Shown: in pieces, positions 31,695 to 42,538 of the stretch
Layout of the letters: each line of letters begins with the position of its first letter
How positions within the stretch are numbered: position 1 is the first letter of the stretch
Origin: Novosphingobium sp.
GTDB lineage: Bacteria > Pseudomonadota > Alphaproteobacteria > Sphingomonadales > Sphingomonadaceae
Length of the DNA stretch: 64,000 nucleotides
Assembly: GCA_017744735.1 (NCBI GenBank)
Contig: JAGIAR010000001.1
Coordinates: 372,001 to 436,000 of the forward strand
Direction: 5' to 3'
Notes under the pieces: model-generated
What the model was told of the DNA's origin: nothing
Databases searched by the model: none
Seen by the model: the letters and a program-made list of their open reading frames with translations, nothing else
Translations under genes and position numbers: made by a program

Positions 31695-32527
31695 CCGGGG
31701 GCGCCCCCGAAGCGCTCACGATCGAAGAGCTGAGCCAGCTGTGCGCGCTGCTGCGCCGCTGCACTGGCATGATCTTCGGCGAGAAGAAGCGCTACTACCT
31801 CGAACGGCGGATCGCCGCACTGATGAAAACCGCCGGGATCGCCGACGCGGGAACCTATCTGCTCGCACTGGCGAACGACCCGGCCGAGCGGCAAAAGCTG
31901 ATCAATGCGGTCACGGTCAACGAAACCTATTTCTATCGCGAGGACCGGCAGTTCGCCGCGCTGAGCGAGCGGATCCTGCCGGCGATCGTGCAGGATCGCC
32001 GCCCCGGGGACCGGGTGCGCATCTGGTCATTGCCCTGCTCGACCGGGGACGAATGCTATTCGATCGCGATCTGGCTGCTGGAGAACTGGGCGCTGGTGGA
32101 CGCCTATCTGATCGAGATCGTCGGATCCGACATCGATACCCGGGCGCTCGCCGCGGCACGCGAGGGGCGCTACGGCACCCGGGCCCTGTCGCATCTCCCC
32201 GAATCCGTCCGCGCAGCCTATTTCGAGAGCGAACACCGTCACGAGCGGCAGATCATCCAGGATCTGCGCGAATCGGTCGGGTTCACCCAGGCCAATATCG
32301 TCGACCGGCAATCGATGCGGGCGGCGGGCCGGTTCGACGTGATCCTATGCCGCAACCTGCTGATCTATTTCGACGAGGAAGGGCGCCGGGCGGCGGCCGA
32401 GAACCTTTACGACGCGCTCAATCCGGGCGGTTTCCTGTGCCTTGGCCACAGTGAATCGATGGCGCGGATCGACCCGCGCTTCACGCTTGTTCGCCTTGGC
32501 GACGCGATCGTCTATCGTCGGGACTGA
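31691..32527 (+). CDS. cheR: chemotaxis protein methyltransferase
   Basis: VNETYFYREDRQF...IWSLPCSTGDECYSIAIWLLE...FDVILCRNLLIYFDEEGRR. Confidence 0.95.
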   Translation: MTGGAPEALTIEELSQLCALLRRCTGMIFGEKKRYYLERRIAALMKTAGIADAGTYLLALANDPAERQKLINAVTVNETYFYREDRQFAALSERILPAIVQDRRPGDRVRIWSLPCSTGDECYSIAIWLLENWALVDAYLIEIVGSDIDTRALAAAREGRYGTRALSHLPESVRAAYFESEHRHERQIIQDLRESVGFTQANIVDRQSMRAAGRFDVILCRNLLIYFDEEGRRAAAENLYDALNPGGFLCLGHSESMARIDPRFTLVRLGDAIVYRRD

Positions 32528-34443
32528 TGGACGAGCTGCTGACCCAATTCCTGATCGAAGGGCGCGAACTGACCGCGGACGCCCATCGCGCGCTGCAGCG
32601 GCTCGAACGGGCCGGCGACGATGCCGCCGCGCTGGACGCACTGTTCCGCGCGATCCACACGCTCAAGGGCTCGGTCGGCCTGTTCGAGATGAAGCCGGCC
32701 GAACGGATGCTCCACGCCGCCGAAACCTCGCTGGCGCGGTTGCGCGGCGAAGACGCGCTGCTTACGGTCGGCGAACGCGACGGGCTTGTCGCGGTGATCG
32801 ATCAGCTGGACCGCTGGATCGACGCGATGGAAAGCGCCGGCCGCCTGCCGGAAACCGCCGAAGCGACCGCCCGGGAAATCGTCGCCGAAATTTCGCGCGA
32901 ACCGGGCGAGCCGGCCGGCCTGCCTGCGCCCCCGCCGGACTGGCTGAGCACGCTTCTCCTCCGCCCGCAATTTGCCGGGCGCCTGCCTGCAGCGGGCGGC
33001 ACCGCCTTCCGCTATTCCCCCGATACCGATTGCTTTTTCCGCGGTGAGGATCCGCTCGCGACGGCGGCCGCCGTTCCGGACCTGCTGGCGCTGGCGCTGC
33101 TGCCGGCCGGACCCTGGCCCGAGTTCGACGAATTCGATCCGTTTCGCTGCCGCACGATCATCGAAGGGGTGAGCAGCGCGGATGCCGAAAGCGTCGGCGC
33201 CGCATTCCGCCTCGTCCCCGACCAGATCGCGGTCGGCCGCGTCGGGGCCGCCGCGGCGGCCCCCGCCGACCCGGGCGCGGCATCGCAGTCCGCGTTGCGC
33301 GTCGAAGGCCACAAGCTCGACCGGCTGGCGCGGCTGGCGGGCGAATTGTCGGTCGCCGTCCATGGGCTGGATGGCCTCGCCGGTCGGGCGGGATTGTCCG
33401 ACCGGGCCCTTGCCGCCGATCTGAAGCGGGCGCAGGCGGCGATCGAGAACGCCACTGGGTCGCTGCATGCGACGATCGCCGCCATCCGGCTCGTGCCGCT
33501 GGCACCCGTGCTGCGGCGCCTGCCGCGGCTGGCCCGCGAAGTCGCGGCGGCCCTGGGCAAGGAGGTCGATTTCGTCATCAGAGGCGAGAATACCGAAGCC
33601 GACAAGCAGATCGCCGATGCGCTGTTCGAACCGCTGCTCCACCTCGTACGCAACGCGATCGATCACGGGATCGAATTTCCCGACGAGCGCGAAGGGGGCG
33701 GCAAATCGCCGAGAGGGCGGGTTTCGCTGGACATAGAGACCCATGGCGAGCGCCTGCATATCAGCCTCGCCGATGACGGCGCCGGCATCGATCCCGAACA
33801 TTTGCGCGAAGCCGCCATCGCCAAGGGTCTGGTCGAACGAGAAGCCGGCGAGAATCTGAGCACAGCGCAGGCTCTGCGGCTGATTTTCGCGCCCGGCTTT
33901 TCGACCGCGAAAGCCGTGTCGAGCGTGTCGGGCCGGGGCGTCGGGATGGACGCGGTGCTGGCGGCGGTCGAACGGCTGCAGGGCTCGATCGAGGTCGAAA
34001 GCACTCCCGGAACCGGAACGACCCTGCGGCTGGACCTGCCGCTCAACGCGATTCTCACCCGGCTGCTGACGGTGTCGGCCGGGGGCGAGCTGTTCGGATT
34101 GCGGCTGGACCAGATCAGCGAAACCCTGCGCGTGGAAGAGCATGAGATCCACGCGGTCGGCCAGGGCCGGGCCTGCGTGATCAGGGGCCGCACGGTGCCG
34201 GTGCTCGAGCTCGCGACACTGCTGGGCAAGCCGGGCGAGACGACGGGCGCCGCCCGGCTGGTGGTGACCGAGGCGACCGGCGAGCCGGTGGCGGTGCGGG
34301 TCGGCGAATGGGGCGGACGGCTGGACACGATGATCCGCGAGCGCAGCGGGCTGCTGGCGGCAATCCCGGCGATCGGCGGAACCGCGGTCCTCGGCGACGG
34401 CGGTGTGCTGCTGGTGCTCGATCTGCCGGAATTGCTTTCGTGA
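32527..34443 (+). CDS. cheA: chemotaxis histidine kinase
   Basis: Hpt AIHTLKGSVGLFEM; HATPase LVRNAIDHGIEFPDER, GRGVGMDAV; C-terminal CheW-like domain. Confidence 0.95.
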   Translation: MDELLTQFLIEGRELTADAHRALQRLERAGDDAAALDALFRAIHTLKGSVGLFEMKPAERMLHAAETSLARLRGEDALLTVGERDGLVAVIDQLDRWIDAMESAGRLPETAEATAREIVAEISREPGEPAGLPAPPPDWLSTLLLRPQFAGRLPAAGGTAFRYSPDTDCFFRGEDPLATAAAVPDLLALALLPAGPWPEFDEFDPFRCRTIIEGVSSADAESVGAAFRLVPDQIAVGRVGAAAAAPADPGAASQSALRVEGHKLDRLARLAGELSVAVHGLDGLAGRAGLSDRALAADLKRAQAAIENATGSLHATIAAIRLVPLAPVLRRLPRLAREVAAALGKEVDFVIRGENTEADKQIADALFEPLLHLVRNAIDHGIEFPDEREGGGKSPRGRVSLDIETHGERLHISLADDGAGIDPEHLREAAIAKGLVEREAGENLSTAQALRLIFAPGFSTAKAVSSVSGRGVGMDAVLAAVERLQGSIEVESTPGTGTTLRLDLPLNAILTRLLTVSAGGELFGLRLDQISETLRVEEHEIHAVGQGRACVIRGRTVPVLELATLLGKPGETTGAARLVVTEATGEPVAVRVGEWGGRLDTMIRERSGLLAAIPAIGGTAVLGDGGVLLVLDLPELLS

Positions 34444-34721
34444 CCGTCCGGGTCGCAGACGGCGTCATCTTCCTCGAAGGCGCCTGCCCGGTCGAGGACG
34501 CCGAGCCCCTGCTGCTGGCGCTGCAGGACTGCGCGGCGGCGCAGGTCGACGTGTCGGGGCTCGAACGGATGCATCTGGCAGTGGCGCAGCTGCTGCTGGC
34601 TGCGGGACCGGCGATCGCTGGCGCTCCTGAACCTGCGTTCTTGCGCGATCTGCTGTTGCCCGCCATCGCAGCCTTCGCGCGGGAACAAACTGTTTCCGGG
34701 CGAAGCGATGCGGATTTATAG
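34440..34721 (+). CDS. STAS-like domain protein
   Basis: small ORF in operon with overlapping GTG; ACPVEDAEPLLLALQDCAAAQVDVSGLERMHLAVAQLLLAA. Confidence 0.7.
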   Translation: MTVRVADGVIFLEGACPVEDAEPLLLALQDCAAAQVDVSGLERMHLAVAQLLLAAGPAIAGAPEPAFLRDLLLPAIAAFAREQTVSGRSDADL

Positions 34722-34751
34722 AAATCCTTGGACAGGCCCGGAGGGGATAGA

Positions 34752-35132
34752 ATGTCGGTTACGGTTATGATCGTCGATGACAGCAAGCTGGCGCGGATCG
34801 TCGCCGGAAAGGCGCTGGCCGAGCTGCAGCCCGAATGGCGCAGGGTCGAAGCCGGCAGCGCCGCCGAAGCGCATGAAGTCGTCTCCACGAACCAGGTCGA
34901 CATCGCCCTGATCGATTTCAACATGGCGGAGAAGGACGGCCTGGAATTCGGCGCAGAGCTGCGCGCGCTGTACCCGGACATGCCGATCGCGATCATCACC
35001 GCGAACATTCAGGACGAGGTGATCGCCCGCGCGCGCGAAATCGGCGCCGCCTTCGTGGCCAAGCCCGTCACCAGCGAGGGCCTGGCCGGCTTCGTGTCCG
35101 GCGCGGCGCTCAAGCTCAGAACCTCGCCATGA
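34752..35132 (+). CDS. cheY: CheY-like response regulator
   Basis: VMIVDDSKLARIVAGKAL...IALIDFNMAEKDGLE...AAFVAKPVT. Confidence 0.88.
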   Translation: MSVTVMIVDDSKLARIVAGKALAELQPEWRRVEAGSAAEAHEVVSTNQVDIALIDFNMAEKDGLEFGAELRALYPDMPIAIITANIQDEVIARAREIGAAFVAKPVTSEGLAGFVSGAALKLRTSP

Positions 35133-35767
35133 TCCCCGACGAAATCGCACTCAACGAACTCGAAAGGGATGCGCTGGTAGAGATCGTCAACATCGGCGTG
35201 GGCCGGGCCGCCGCCAATCTGCGCAAGATGATCGGCGACCAGGTGCTGCTGTCGGTACCCTCGATCGAGGTCGTCAGCCGGCAGCGCGCGGCGCGGCTGA
35301 TCGGCGAACGCGAGCTGGCTGGCCTGGTCGCCGTCCGGCAGGATTTTACCGGGCCGTTTTCAGGCCGTGCGCTGCTGATCTTTCCCGAGACCAACAGCCT
35401 GGAACTGGTGCGCGCGGTCACCGGCGGCGCCCTCGGCGTGGACGAAGTGCTGGAGATGGAGGAGGAAGCGCTTGCCGAAACCGGCAACGTGATCCTCAAC
35501 AGCTGCCTCGCCACGATGGCGAACATGCTCAAGCGATCGCTGTCCATGACCATTCCCGAAGTCCTGCGGGGCGACGGCGCAACCTTGTTCGAGGTCGATT
35601 TCGCCAGTGAGAAACAAGGCCTGGTCCTGTTCCTCTACATCGATTTCTCGGTGCGGAACCACAACATCCGGGGCTATATCGCCATGCTCATGGACCTGCC
35701 GTCGCTGGCGACGCTGAAGGAACTTCTCGACGAGTTCATCGCCCGCGTCGTTGGCGACGATGGCTGA
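35129..35767 (+). CDS. cheC: CheC-family phosphatase
   Basis: two DxxxExxN-type motifs: DALVEIVNIGVGRAA and ALAETGNVILNSCLATMANML. Confidence 0.85.
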   Translation: MIPDEIALNELERDALVEIVNIGVGRAAANLRKMIGDQVLLSVPSIEVVSRQRAARLIGERELAGLVAVRQDFTGPFSGRALLIFPETNSLELVRAVTGGALGVDEVLEMEEEALAETGNVILNSCLATMANMLKRSLSMTIPEVLRGDGATLFEVDFASEKQGLVLFLYIDFSVRNHNIRGYIAMLMDLPSLATLKELLDEFIARVVGDDG

Positions 35768-38108
35768 ACGCCGGGCGGCCGACGATCAGCTGCGCGCGGT
35801 GCTCGCGGCAGCCGGCGCGAGCGGATCGTGGGACTGGGACATCGCGGCCGACCGGCTGTTCGTCGATACGCGGTTCGCGGACCTTTACGGCCTCGATGCG
35901 CGCAACCTGGCGGACGGCCTGCCCACTTCGGCCTTCTTCGGCGCGATCCATCCCGAGGATCGCCCCCGCATCCGCATCGCGGTCGCCGGGCTGCTCGCCG
36001 GCGCGGAGCTCTTCTCCAAGGAGTTCCGCCTGGTCCTGCCTTCGGGCGAGACCATCTGGGTCCACGGGCGCGGCCAGAGCCATCTGAACGCTTCGGACGA
36101 GCCGGTGCGGTTCACCGGGCTGCTGGTCGACGTGACCGAGCGCAAGCGCACGGAAGAGCGCCTGCGCATCGCCCAGAGCGCGGGCGGAATCGGCACCTTC
36201 GAATATAGCGACGGCTTCGCGACGGTTTCCGTCTCGCAGGAGTTCTGTCGCCTGCTCGGCCTGCATCCGGCCGAACGCCTGCCGGTCCGCACGATCAACT
36301 CGGTGCTGGTCGATGGCTCCGCGCAGCTGATCCCCGAGGGAACCGATGCGGCTGCGCCGAAGGCGCTCGAAGGCGATTTCCTGATCCGGCGAAGAGACGA
36401 CGGGGCCGAGCGGTGGATCGCGCGGCGCGGCGAGGTCGTGCGCGAAGGCTCGGGCCCCGGCTATCGCCTGCTCGGGGCGATCTACGACGTCTCCGACGCC
36501 AAGCGGACCCAGGCGCAGATGCAGGCGCTCAACGAGACGCTGGAGCTGCGCGTAGCCGAGGCGCTCGCCGAAAAGAAAGCCTATGCCGACGTGATCGAGA
36601 GTTCGCCGGCGGCGGTGACGGTGCTGGGCCCCGGCTACGAGATACTGGCGATCAACCGGGCGAATATCGACGCTTTCGAAGGCGCCTTCGGAAAGCGGCC
36701 CGAGGTCGGCGCGAACTTCCTGGCGCTGTTCGACGACCTGCCCGAGCATCGCGCGCAACAGCAGGCGATCTGGACCCGCGCGCTTGCGGGAGAAACCTTC
36801 GTGACCGTCGAGGAGTTCGGCGATCGGGCGCTGGCACGGCGCTGGTACGAAATGCGGTTCAGCCCCCTGCTCGACCGCGACGGACTGCAGATCGGAGCGT
36901 CGAGCACGTCCTATGACATAACCGATCGGATGCTCGCCGAAGCGCAGCTGGAACAGGCGGAGGACGCGCTTCGCCAGGCCCAGAAGATGGAGGCGGTCGG
37001 CCAGCTGACCGGCGGCATCGCGCATGACTTCAACAATCTCCTGACGATCATCATCGGCAGCATCGACACCGCCCTCCGCCGGCTCGAACCCGACGCGGAT
37101 CCCCGCCTGCGCCGCAGTCTGGACAATGCGGTGACGGGCGCCGAGCGCGCCGCGGCGCTGACCCACCGGCTGCTGGCCTTTTCCCGCCGCCAGGCGCTCA
37201 ACCCCCGCATCCTCGACGTGCCGCGGCTGCTTCTGGGGATGAGCGACCTGCTGAGCCGGACGATCACCGAGGCGATCGCGGTGGCGATCGATGTCCCCGA
37301 CGATCTGTGGCAGATCGAGGCCGATCCCAACCAGCTGGAAAATGCGATCCTCAACCTGGCGGTGAACGCGCGCGACGCGATGCCAGCGGGCGGGCAGCTG
37401 ACCATTGCCGCGCGCTCGGTCGCGCTGGACGAGGCGGCGGCGCCAGACGATGTCGAAGCCGGCGAATATGTCGCGATCAGCGTCGCCGATACCGGCGTCG
37501 GCATGGACGCAGAAATGCTGGCGAAAGTGTTCGATCCCTTCTTCACCACCAAGGAAGTGGGCAAGGGCACCGGGCTCGGCCTGTCGATGGTCTATGGCTT
37601 CGCGCGGCAATCGGGCGGGCATGTCACGGTTTCGTCCGAGCCCGGCCGCGGGACCACCGCGACGATCCTGCTGCCGCGCGCGGCAGCCGACGCGGCGGTC
37701 GAGCCCGTGCAAAATCAGGAGCGGGTCGCGCTCGGCCGGGCGGACGAAACCGTGCTGGTGGTCGAGGACGACGACGACGTGCGGGCCTATACGGTCGGCG
37801 CGCTGCGCGAGCTGAACTACCGCACGATCGAGGCGCATGACGGCCTGTCCGCGCTCCGCCTGCTCGAACGGCAGGACCAGCCGATCACCCTGCTGCTGAC
37901 CGACGTGGTAATGCCGGCGATGTCGGGGCCCGAACTGGCGGCGGCGGCGATCGAGCTGCAGCCGGGGCTGAAGATCCTCTACACGTCCGGCTATACGCGC
38001 GACACGATCATGCAGGACGGCAGGCTGGAGGCGGGGGTCGAGCTGCTGCCGAAGCCCTTCACCTTCAAGACGCTGGCCAGCAAGGTGCGCGAAGTCCTCG
38101 ACCAGTAA
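35760..38108 (+). CDS. hybrid PAS sensor histidine kinase with C-terminal receiver
   Basis: PAS repeats; [57 protein letters not shown]. Confidence 0.92.
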   Translation: MAERRAADDQLRAVLAAAGASGSWDWDIAADRLFVDTRFADLYGLDARNLADGLPTSAFFGAIHPEDRPRIRIAVAGLLAGAELFSKEFRLVLPSGETIWVHGRGQSHLNASDEPVRFTGLLVDVTERKRTEERLRIAQSAGGIGTFEYSDGFATVSVSQEFCRLLGLHPAERLPVRTINSVLVDGSAQLIPEGTDAAAPKALEGDFLIRRRDDGAERWIARRGEVVREGSGPGYRLLGAIYDVSDAKRTQAQMQALNETLELRVAEALAEKKAYADVIESSPAAVTVLGPGYEILAINRANIDAFEGAFGKRPEVGANFLALFDDLPEHRAQQQAIWTRALAGETFVTVEEFGDRALARRWYEMRFSPLLDRDGLQIGASSTSYDITDRMLAEAQLEQAEDALRQAQKMEAVGQLTGGIAHDFNNLLTIIIGSIDTALRRLEPDADPRLRRSLDNAVTGAERAAALTHRLLAFSRRQALNPRILDVPRLLLGMSDLLSRTITEAIAVAIDVPDDLWQIEADPNQLENAILNLAVNARDAMPAGGQLTIAARSVALDEAAAPDDVEAGEYVAISVADTGVGMDAEMLAKVFDPFFTTKEVGKGTGLGLSMVYGFARQSGGHVTVSSEPGRGTTATILLPRAAADAAVEPVQNQERVALGRADETVLVVEDDDDVRAYTVGALRELNYRTIEAHDGLSALRLLERQDQPITLLLTDVVMPAMSGPELAAAAIELQPGLKILYTSGYTRDTIMQDGRLEAGVELLPKPFTFKTLASKVREVLDQ

Positions 38109-38236
38109 CCTTTCCGCCTCCCGTCTCGGGACGCGGAAGGCGCGCCCTCCGCTCGGCTCACCGCAAATCCGGAACCGGGCGCGCCGCCTGCCATTCTCTT
38201 CGCACCCGGCGAAACGGCAGTGAAGGAACAGGGACA

Positions 38237-38446
38237 ATGGCGAAGAAAATTCGGGATCGGCTGGAAGACGCAGCGGACAGCAGCGCGCAGGCCGGCGAGG
38301 AAGTGCGGCAGACCTTCTTCGGATCGGTCGCCCGCTCGGCGGTGAGCGCCGCGGTCAGCGTGACGGTGACCTTCGCGACCGGCTGGCTGTTAAAGAAGGC
38401 GTTCGCGAAGCTCGACCGGTCGGGAGGTTCCGCGGTTCCACGCTGA
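38237..38446 (+). CDS. small hypothetical protein with one hydrophobic segment
   Basis: MAKKIRDRLEDAADSSAQAGEEVRQTFFGSVARSAVSAAVSVTVTFATGWLLKKAF. Confidence 0.55.
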   Translation: MAKKIRDRLEDAADSSAQAGEEVRQTFFGSVARSAVSAAVSVTVTFATGWLLKKAFAKLDRSGGSAVPR

Positions 38447-38615
38447 GGTGGACGAACATCCTCCCTGTAAGCGAAGCGCTCGGGGAGGATGCGGAGGCAT
38501 CTCCGCGCCCGCTGCTTCGACTTCGAAAACGCGCAACCATCTGCTTTGACAAACGTTGAGAGCGGGTCGGGCGCATCCGCTGAATGTGCAGACTTTACCG
38601 TGGGATAGAGGCGAA

Positions 38616-41036
38616 ATGCGCCGCGTGACCAAGCCCGATCTGACCGATATCTTCCCGGGCGAGAGCGCGATGGCGCAGGCGATGCGCGCGCATGAGTGGG
38701 CGGCCACCGCGCTCGGCGAACCGGGCGGCTGGCCCGAGGCGCTCAAGATCCCGCTGCGGATTCTGCTGACCAGCCGCTTCGAGATGTGGCTCGGTTGGGG
38801 GCCGGAGCTGAATTTCTTCTACAACGACGCCTACGTCCCGACCCTCGGGATCAAGCACCCTGTCGCGCTCGGGCGGCCGTTCCAGGAGGTCTGGGCCGAG
38901 GTCTATGACGACGTCGCCGACCAGGTCGCGCGGGTGCGTGCGGGCGAGGCGACGTGGAACAAGGCGCTGCTGCTGCTGCTCGAACGCAGCGGCTTTCCCG
39001 AGGAGACCTATCACAGCTTCTCCTACAGCCCGCTTTACGATGCCGAGGGCGCGGTCGGCGGGATGCTGTGCGTCGTCAACGAGGAGACCGGCCGGGTGAT
39101 CGGCGAGCGCCGGCTGGAGACGGTGCGCCAGTTGGGCCTGTCGCTTGCCGGAGCGACCGACCTGGACAAGGTCCGCGCCGGAGCACAGGCGGCCTTTGCC
39201 TCCAACCGGCACGATTTCCCCTTTGCCGCGATCGGCCTCGCGCGGGATGACGGCGACGAACTGTTCCGCCAGGCCTCGCCGGCCCTGCCCGCGGAGCCCG
39301 CCGCGGCCGGCGCGATCGTCGCGCTGCCGCAGGGGAGCGGCTGGCCCACCGGCGCCTGGGACCGCCCGCCGACCAAGGCGATCGCGATCGCGATCCCTGG
39401 GGTCGGCCCGGACACCCAGGCCGGCACGCTGCTGCTGGCGCTCAATCCCTATATTCGCGATGCCGGCGACCTGCTCGATACGGCGCGGCTGCTGGCGAGC
39501 CAGATCGGCGGCGCGCTGGCCAATTGCGCGGCGCTGAATTCCGAACGGCGCCGGGCCGACCGGATGTGGAGCCTGGCCCGGGACCTGATCGTGGTCGTCG
39601 ACGCCGACGGCGTGTTCCGCTCGGTCAGCCCGTCGTGGACGCGGATACTGGGCCAGCCGGCCGAGGAGATCGTCGGGCGGGCATTCGCCGAGTTCATGCA
39701 TCCGGACGACATCGCGGCGAGCAACCGCGCGCTGGCCGAAGCGCTGGCCGAACAGAACCTCAGCAATTACGCCAACCGCTTCCGCGCGGCCGACGGGACC
39801 TATCACCTGATCGAGTGGCACACGGTGGTGGAGGACGGGCTAGTCTATGCCTATGGCCGCGACGTGACCGAGCGCGAGCGGGTCGAGCGCGAGCTGGGGA
39901 ATGCGCGCGAGGCGCTGTTCCAGGCGCAGAAAATGGACGCTATCGGGCAGTTGACCGGCGGGATCGCGCATGATTTCAACAATCTGCTGATGGCGGTGCT
40001 CGGCAGCCTCGACCTGCTGCGCAAGCGCCTGCCGGACGAGCCGCAGGCGCAGCGCCTGCTCAACAATGCGGTCGAAGGGGCGCAGCGCGGCGCAACGCTG
40101 ACCCAGCGCCTGCTCGCCTTTGCCCGCCGCCAGGACCTCACGGTCGACCGGGTCGACTTGACGCAGCTGCTCGCGGGCATGAACGACCTGGTGCAGCGCT
40201 CGATCGGGCCGGAATGGCCCATCTCGACCAGCTTTCCGCTGCGCCTGCCGCCGGTGCGGGCCGACGCCAACCACCTCGAGATGGCGCTGCTCAACCTGAT
40301 CGTCAACGCACGCGACGCGATGCCCGGCGGGGGCACGATCCTGATTGCGGCGAGCTGCGAGACGATCGCCCGCCGCGGCGCGGCCGGCCTTGCCCCCGGC
40401 GACTACGTCCGCCTGGTGGTCAACGACCGGGGCGCCGGAATGGATGCGGAGACCCTGCGCCGCGCGACCGAACCGTTCTTCACCACCAAAGGCGTCGGCA
40501 AGGGCACCGGGCTGGGCCTGCCTATGGTCCACGGGACGATGCAGCAATTCGGCGGCGCGCTCGAAATGCTGAGCAGTCCGGGCAAGGGGACCAGCGCGGT
40601 GCTGTGGCTGCCGCTCTCGCCAGACGAAGCCCCCCCTGCCGAAGCGCCCGCCGCCCCGCCCGAACCGGTGCGTTCCCCGGCGCTGCGGATCCTCGCGGTC
40701 GACGACGACCCGCTGGTGCTGCTCAACACCACCGCGCTGCTCGAGGATCTCGGGCACGAAGTGATCGAGGCGGAATCGGCCGCCGCCGCGCTGGAGATGT
40801 TCCGCGCGCGTGGCGATATCGACCTGCTGGTGACCGACCAGGCGATGCCGAACATGACCGGTGCCGAACTGGTCGCCGCGATCGACGATCTCCGCCCCGG
40901 AGCCGCCGCGATCATCGTCAGCGGTTATGCCGAAGGGGTCGAGCTCCCCGGACGCGAGGTGGTCCGGCTGGCCAAGCCGTTCAACCAGCTGGCGCTGGCC
41001 GAAGCGGTGCTGAAGGCGACCGGGCGCGGCGGATAA
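38616..41036 (+). CDS. hybrid PAS sensor histidine kinase with C-terminal receiver
   Basis: [70 protein letters not shown]. Confidence 0.92.
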   Translation: MRRVTKPDLTDIFPGESAMAQAMRAHEWAATALGEPGGWPEALKIPLRILLTSRFEMWLGWGPELNFFYNDAYVPTLGIKHPVALGRPFQEVWAEVYDDVADQVARVRAGEATWNKALLLLLERSGFPEETYHSFSYSPLYDAEGAVGGMLCVVNEETGRVIGERRLETVRQLGLSLAGATDLDKVRAGAQAAFASNRHDFPFAAIGLARDDGDELFRQASPALPAEPAAAGAIVALPQGSGWPTGAWDRPPTKAIAIAIPGVGPDTQAGTLLLALNPYIRDAGDLLDTARLLASQIGGALANCAALNSERRRADRMWSLARDLIVVVDADGVFRSVSPSWTRILGQPAEEIVGRAFAEFMHPDDIAASNRALAEALAEQNLSNYANRFRAADGTYHLIEWHTVVEDGLVYAYGRDVTERERVERELGNAREALFQAQKMDAIGQLTGGIAHDFNNLLMAVLGSLDLLRKRLPDEPQAQRLLNNAVEGAQRGATLTQRLLAFARRQDLTVDRVDLTQLLAGMNDLVQRSIGPEWPISTSFPLRLPPVRADANHLEMALLNLIVNARDAMPGGGTILIAASCETIARRGAAGLAPGDYVRLVVNDRGAGMDAETLRRATEPFFTTKGVGKGTGLGLPMVHGTMQQFGGALEMLSSPGKGTSAVLWLPLSPDEAPPAEAPAAPPEPVRSPALRILAVDDDPLVLLNTTALLEDLGHEVIEAESAAAALEMFRARGDIDLLVTDQAMPNMTGAELVAAIDDLRPGAAAIIVSGYAEGVELPGREVVRLAKPFNQLALAEAVLKATGRGG

Positions 41037-41257
41037 TGAGCTGCGGTTGAACGGGGCGGCTGAGGCCCATCCGGTGACACCGCACGGACGCTACTTTATC
41101 GACCGCGGCAGGCCTTGGCGCCGCGCGGTACGCTGTTGTTCTTCATAAAGGCATTCGGAGCATCGATCGCGCGCCGGGTTGCGCAACAGAATCCAGCCGT
41201 AGGAGCAGGAGCCGTCGTTTCGCTCAGTGAAGATCATGGCTCCCGATCGTCACGATC

Positions 41258-42538
41258 TCATCCTCCGCCAGCCCCAGGGCCGGCGCTCTTGCTCTCGGCC
41301 GGATCGCGACCCGCCTCGAGCAGTCGGGCGATTTGTGCCAGCTTCGGAACTGCGGTGGCGAAATAGTCGACGTAGCCTTCGCACAGATAATTGAGGCCGG
41401 GCTCGCCTTCGCGGGTACGGGCAAAACGGTGCTTCGGGCAACCGCCCCAGCACAGCTCCAAAAACGGGCATTTGCGGCATTGCGTCGGCAGCGTCTCGTG
41501 CTTGGCGCGGCCGAAAGCCTGCTGCTGCGTGGAATCGACCATCGCCGCGAGGCTGTCCGTCACTATGTTGCCTAGGCGATATTCGGGATAAACGAAGTGG
41601 TCACAGGAATAGACGGTGCCGTCATGCTCGGCGATCACTGCGCGGCCGCAGGTTGGCTGGTGCACGCAGACCACTCCTGGTGCGCCGACCATCGCGGCGA
41701 GCGTCCATTCGAAATTCATCACGAAAATCTCGCCCACGTCGCGCCCCGCCCATTCCCGGAACACCGCCGAAAGGTAGCTGCCCCATGCGGCCGGGCTCAC
41801 GCTGAACGGTGCTAGAGCCGCATCGGAATTTTCGTTTTCCATTGTCCCGTCCGGACCCGCCAGATCCAACCCGATTGCTTTTTCCCGCTCGCCTGCGAGC
41901 CTTTCGACCACCGGGGTGAACTGGATATGCTTCACCCCTTGGGCCTTGAGGAAGCGATAGACCTGGAGCGGATGGGCAGCCGAGTTGCCGTCGACGCAGG
42001 CGAGCACATTGTATTCGACCCCGTGCCGTTGAAGTCGCTCGAGCGCCGCCAGGACCAGGTCGAAGGTCGGCGCTCCCGAGCGGTAGCGGCGGAAGCGATC
42101 GTGAATTTCTCGCGGCCCATCGAGGCTGAGCCCGACGAGGAACTGGTTCTCGGCGAGGAACGCCGCCCATTCGTCGTCGATCAGCGTCCCGTTGGTCTGG
42201 AAGCCGTTGTCGATTCGCCGCCCTTCTCCATGGAGCGCCTGCAGCGCCACGGCGCGGCGGTAGAAGTCCAGCCCCAGCAGGGTCGGTTCGCCGCCCTGCC
42301 AGGTGAACATCACCGGCTGCCCTCGCGGGGTGGAGGCGATGGTGTTGCGGACATGGGCTTCCAGCACTTCGTTCGACATGCGACGCATCTGCTTGCCTGG
42401 AAACAGCGCCTCCTTCTCGAGATAGAAGCAGTAGCTGCAGTCGAGGTTGCAGGCTGGCCCGCTGGGTTTGGCCATCGCATGGAAGCCAGTGGTGCTGGGC
42501 ACGATCCCGGCCATCCGGTCGATCGAGGGAAGCGTCAT
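41258..42538 (-). CDS. anaerobic-type sulfatase-maturating enzyme (radical SAM/SPASM)
   Basis: AKPSGPACNLDCSYCFYLEKEALFPG...FTWQGGEPTLLGLDFYRRAV...CRKCPFLELCWGGCPKHRF; next to a sulfatase. Confidence 0.92.
   Translation of the reverse strand: MTLPSIDRMAGIVPSTTGFHAMAKPSGPACNLDCSYCFYLEKEALFPGKQMRRMSNEVLEAHVRNTIASTPRGQPVMFTWQGGEPTLLGLDFYRRAVALQALHGEGRRIDNGFQTNGTLIDDEWAAFLAENQFLVGLSLDGPREIHDRFRRYRSGAPTFDLVLAALERLQRHGVEYNVLACVDGNSAAHPLQVYRFLKAQGVKHIQFTPVVERLAGEREKAIGLDLAGPDGTMENENSDAALAPFSVSPAAWGSYLSAVFREWAGRDVGEIFVMNFEWTLAAMVGAPGVVCVHQPTCGRAVIAEHDGTVYSCDHFVYPEYRLGNIVTDSLAAMVDSTQQQAFGRAKHETLPTQCRKCPFLELCWGGCPKHRFARTREGEPGLNYLCEGYVDYFATAVPKLAQIARLLEAGRDPAESKSAGPGAGGG

Noticed and set aside
35736-38237. 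833-aa minus-strand ORF opposite the hybrid kinase
   Set aside because: Antisense shadow; the sense strand has clear PAS/HisKA/HATPase/REC motifs.
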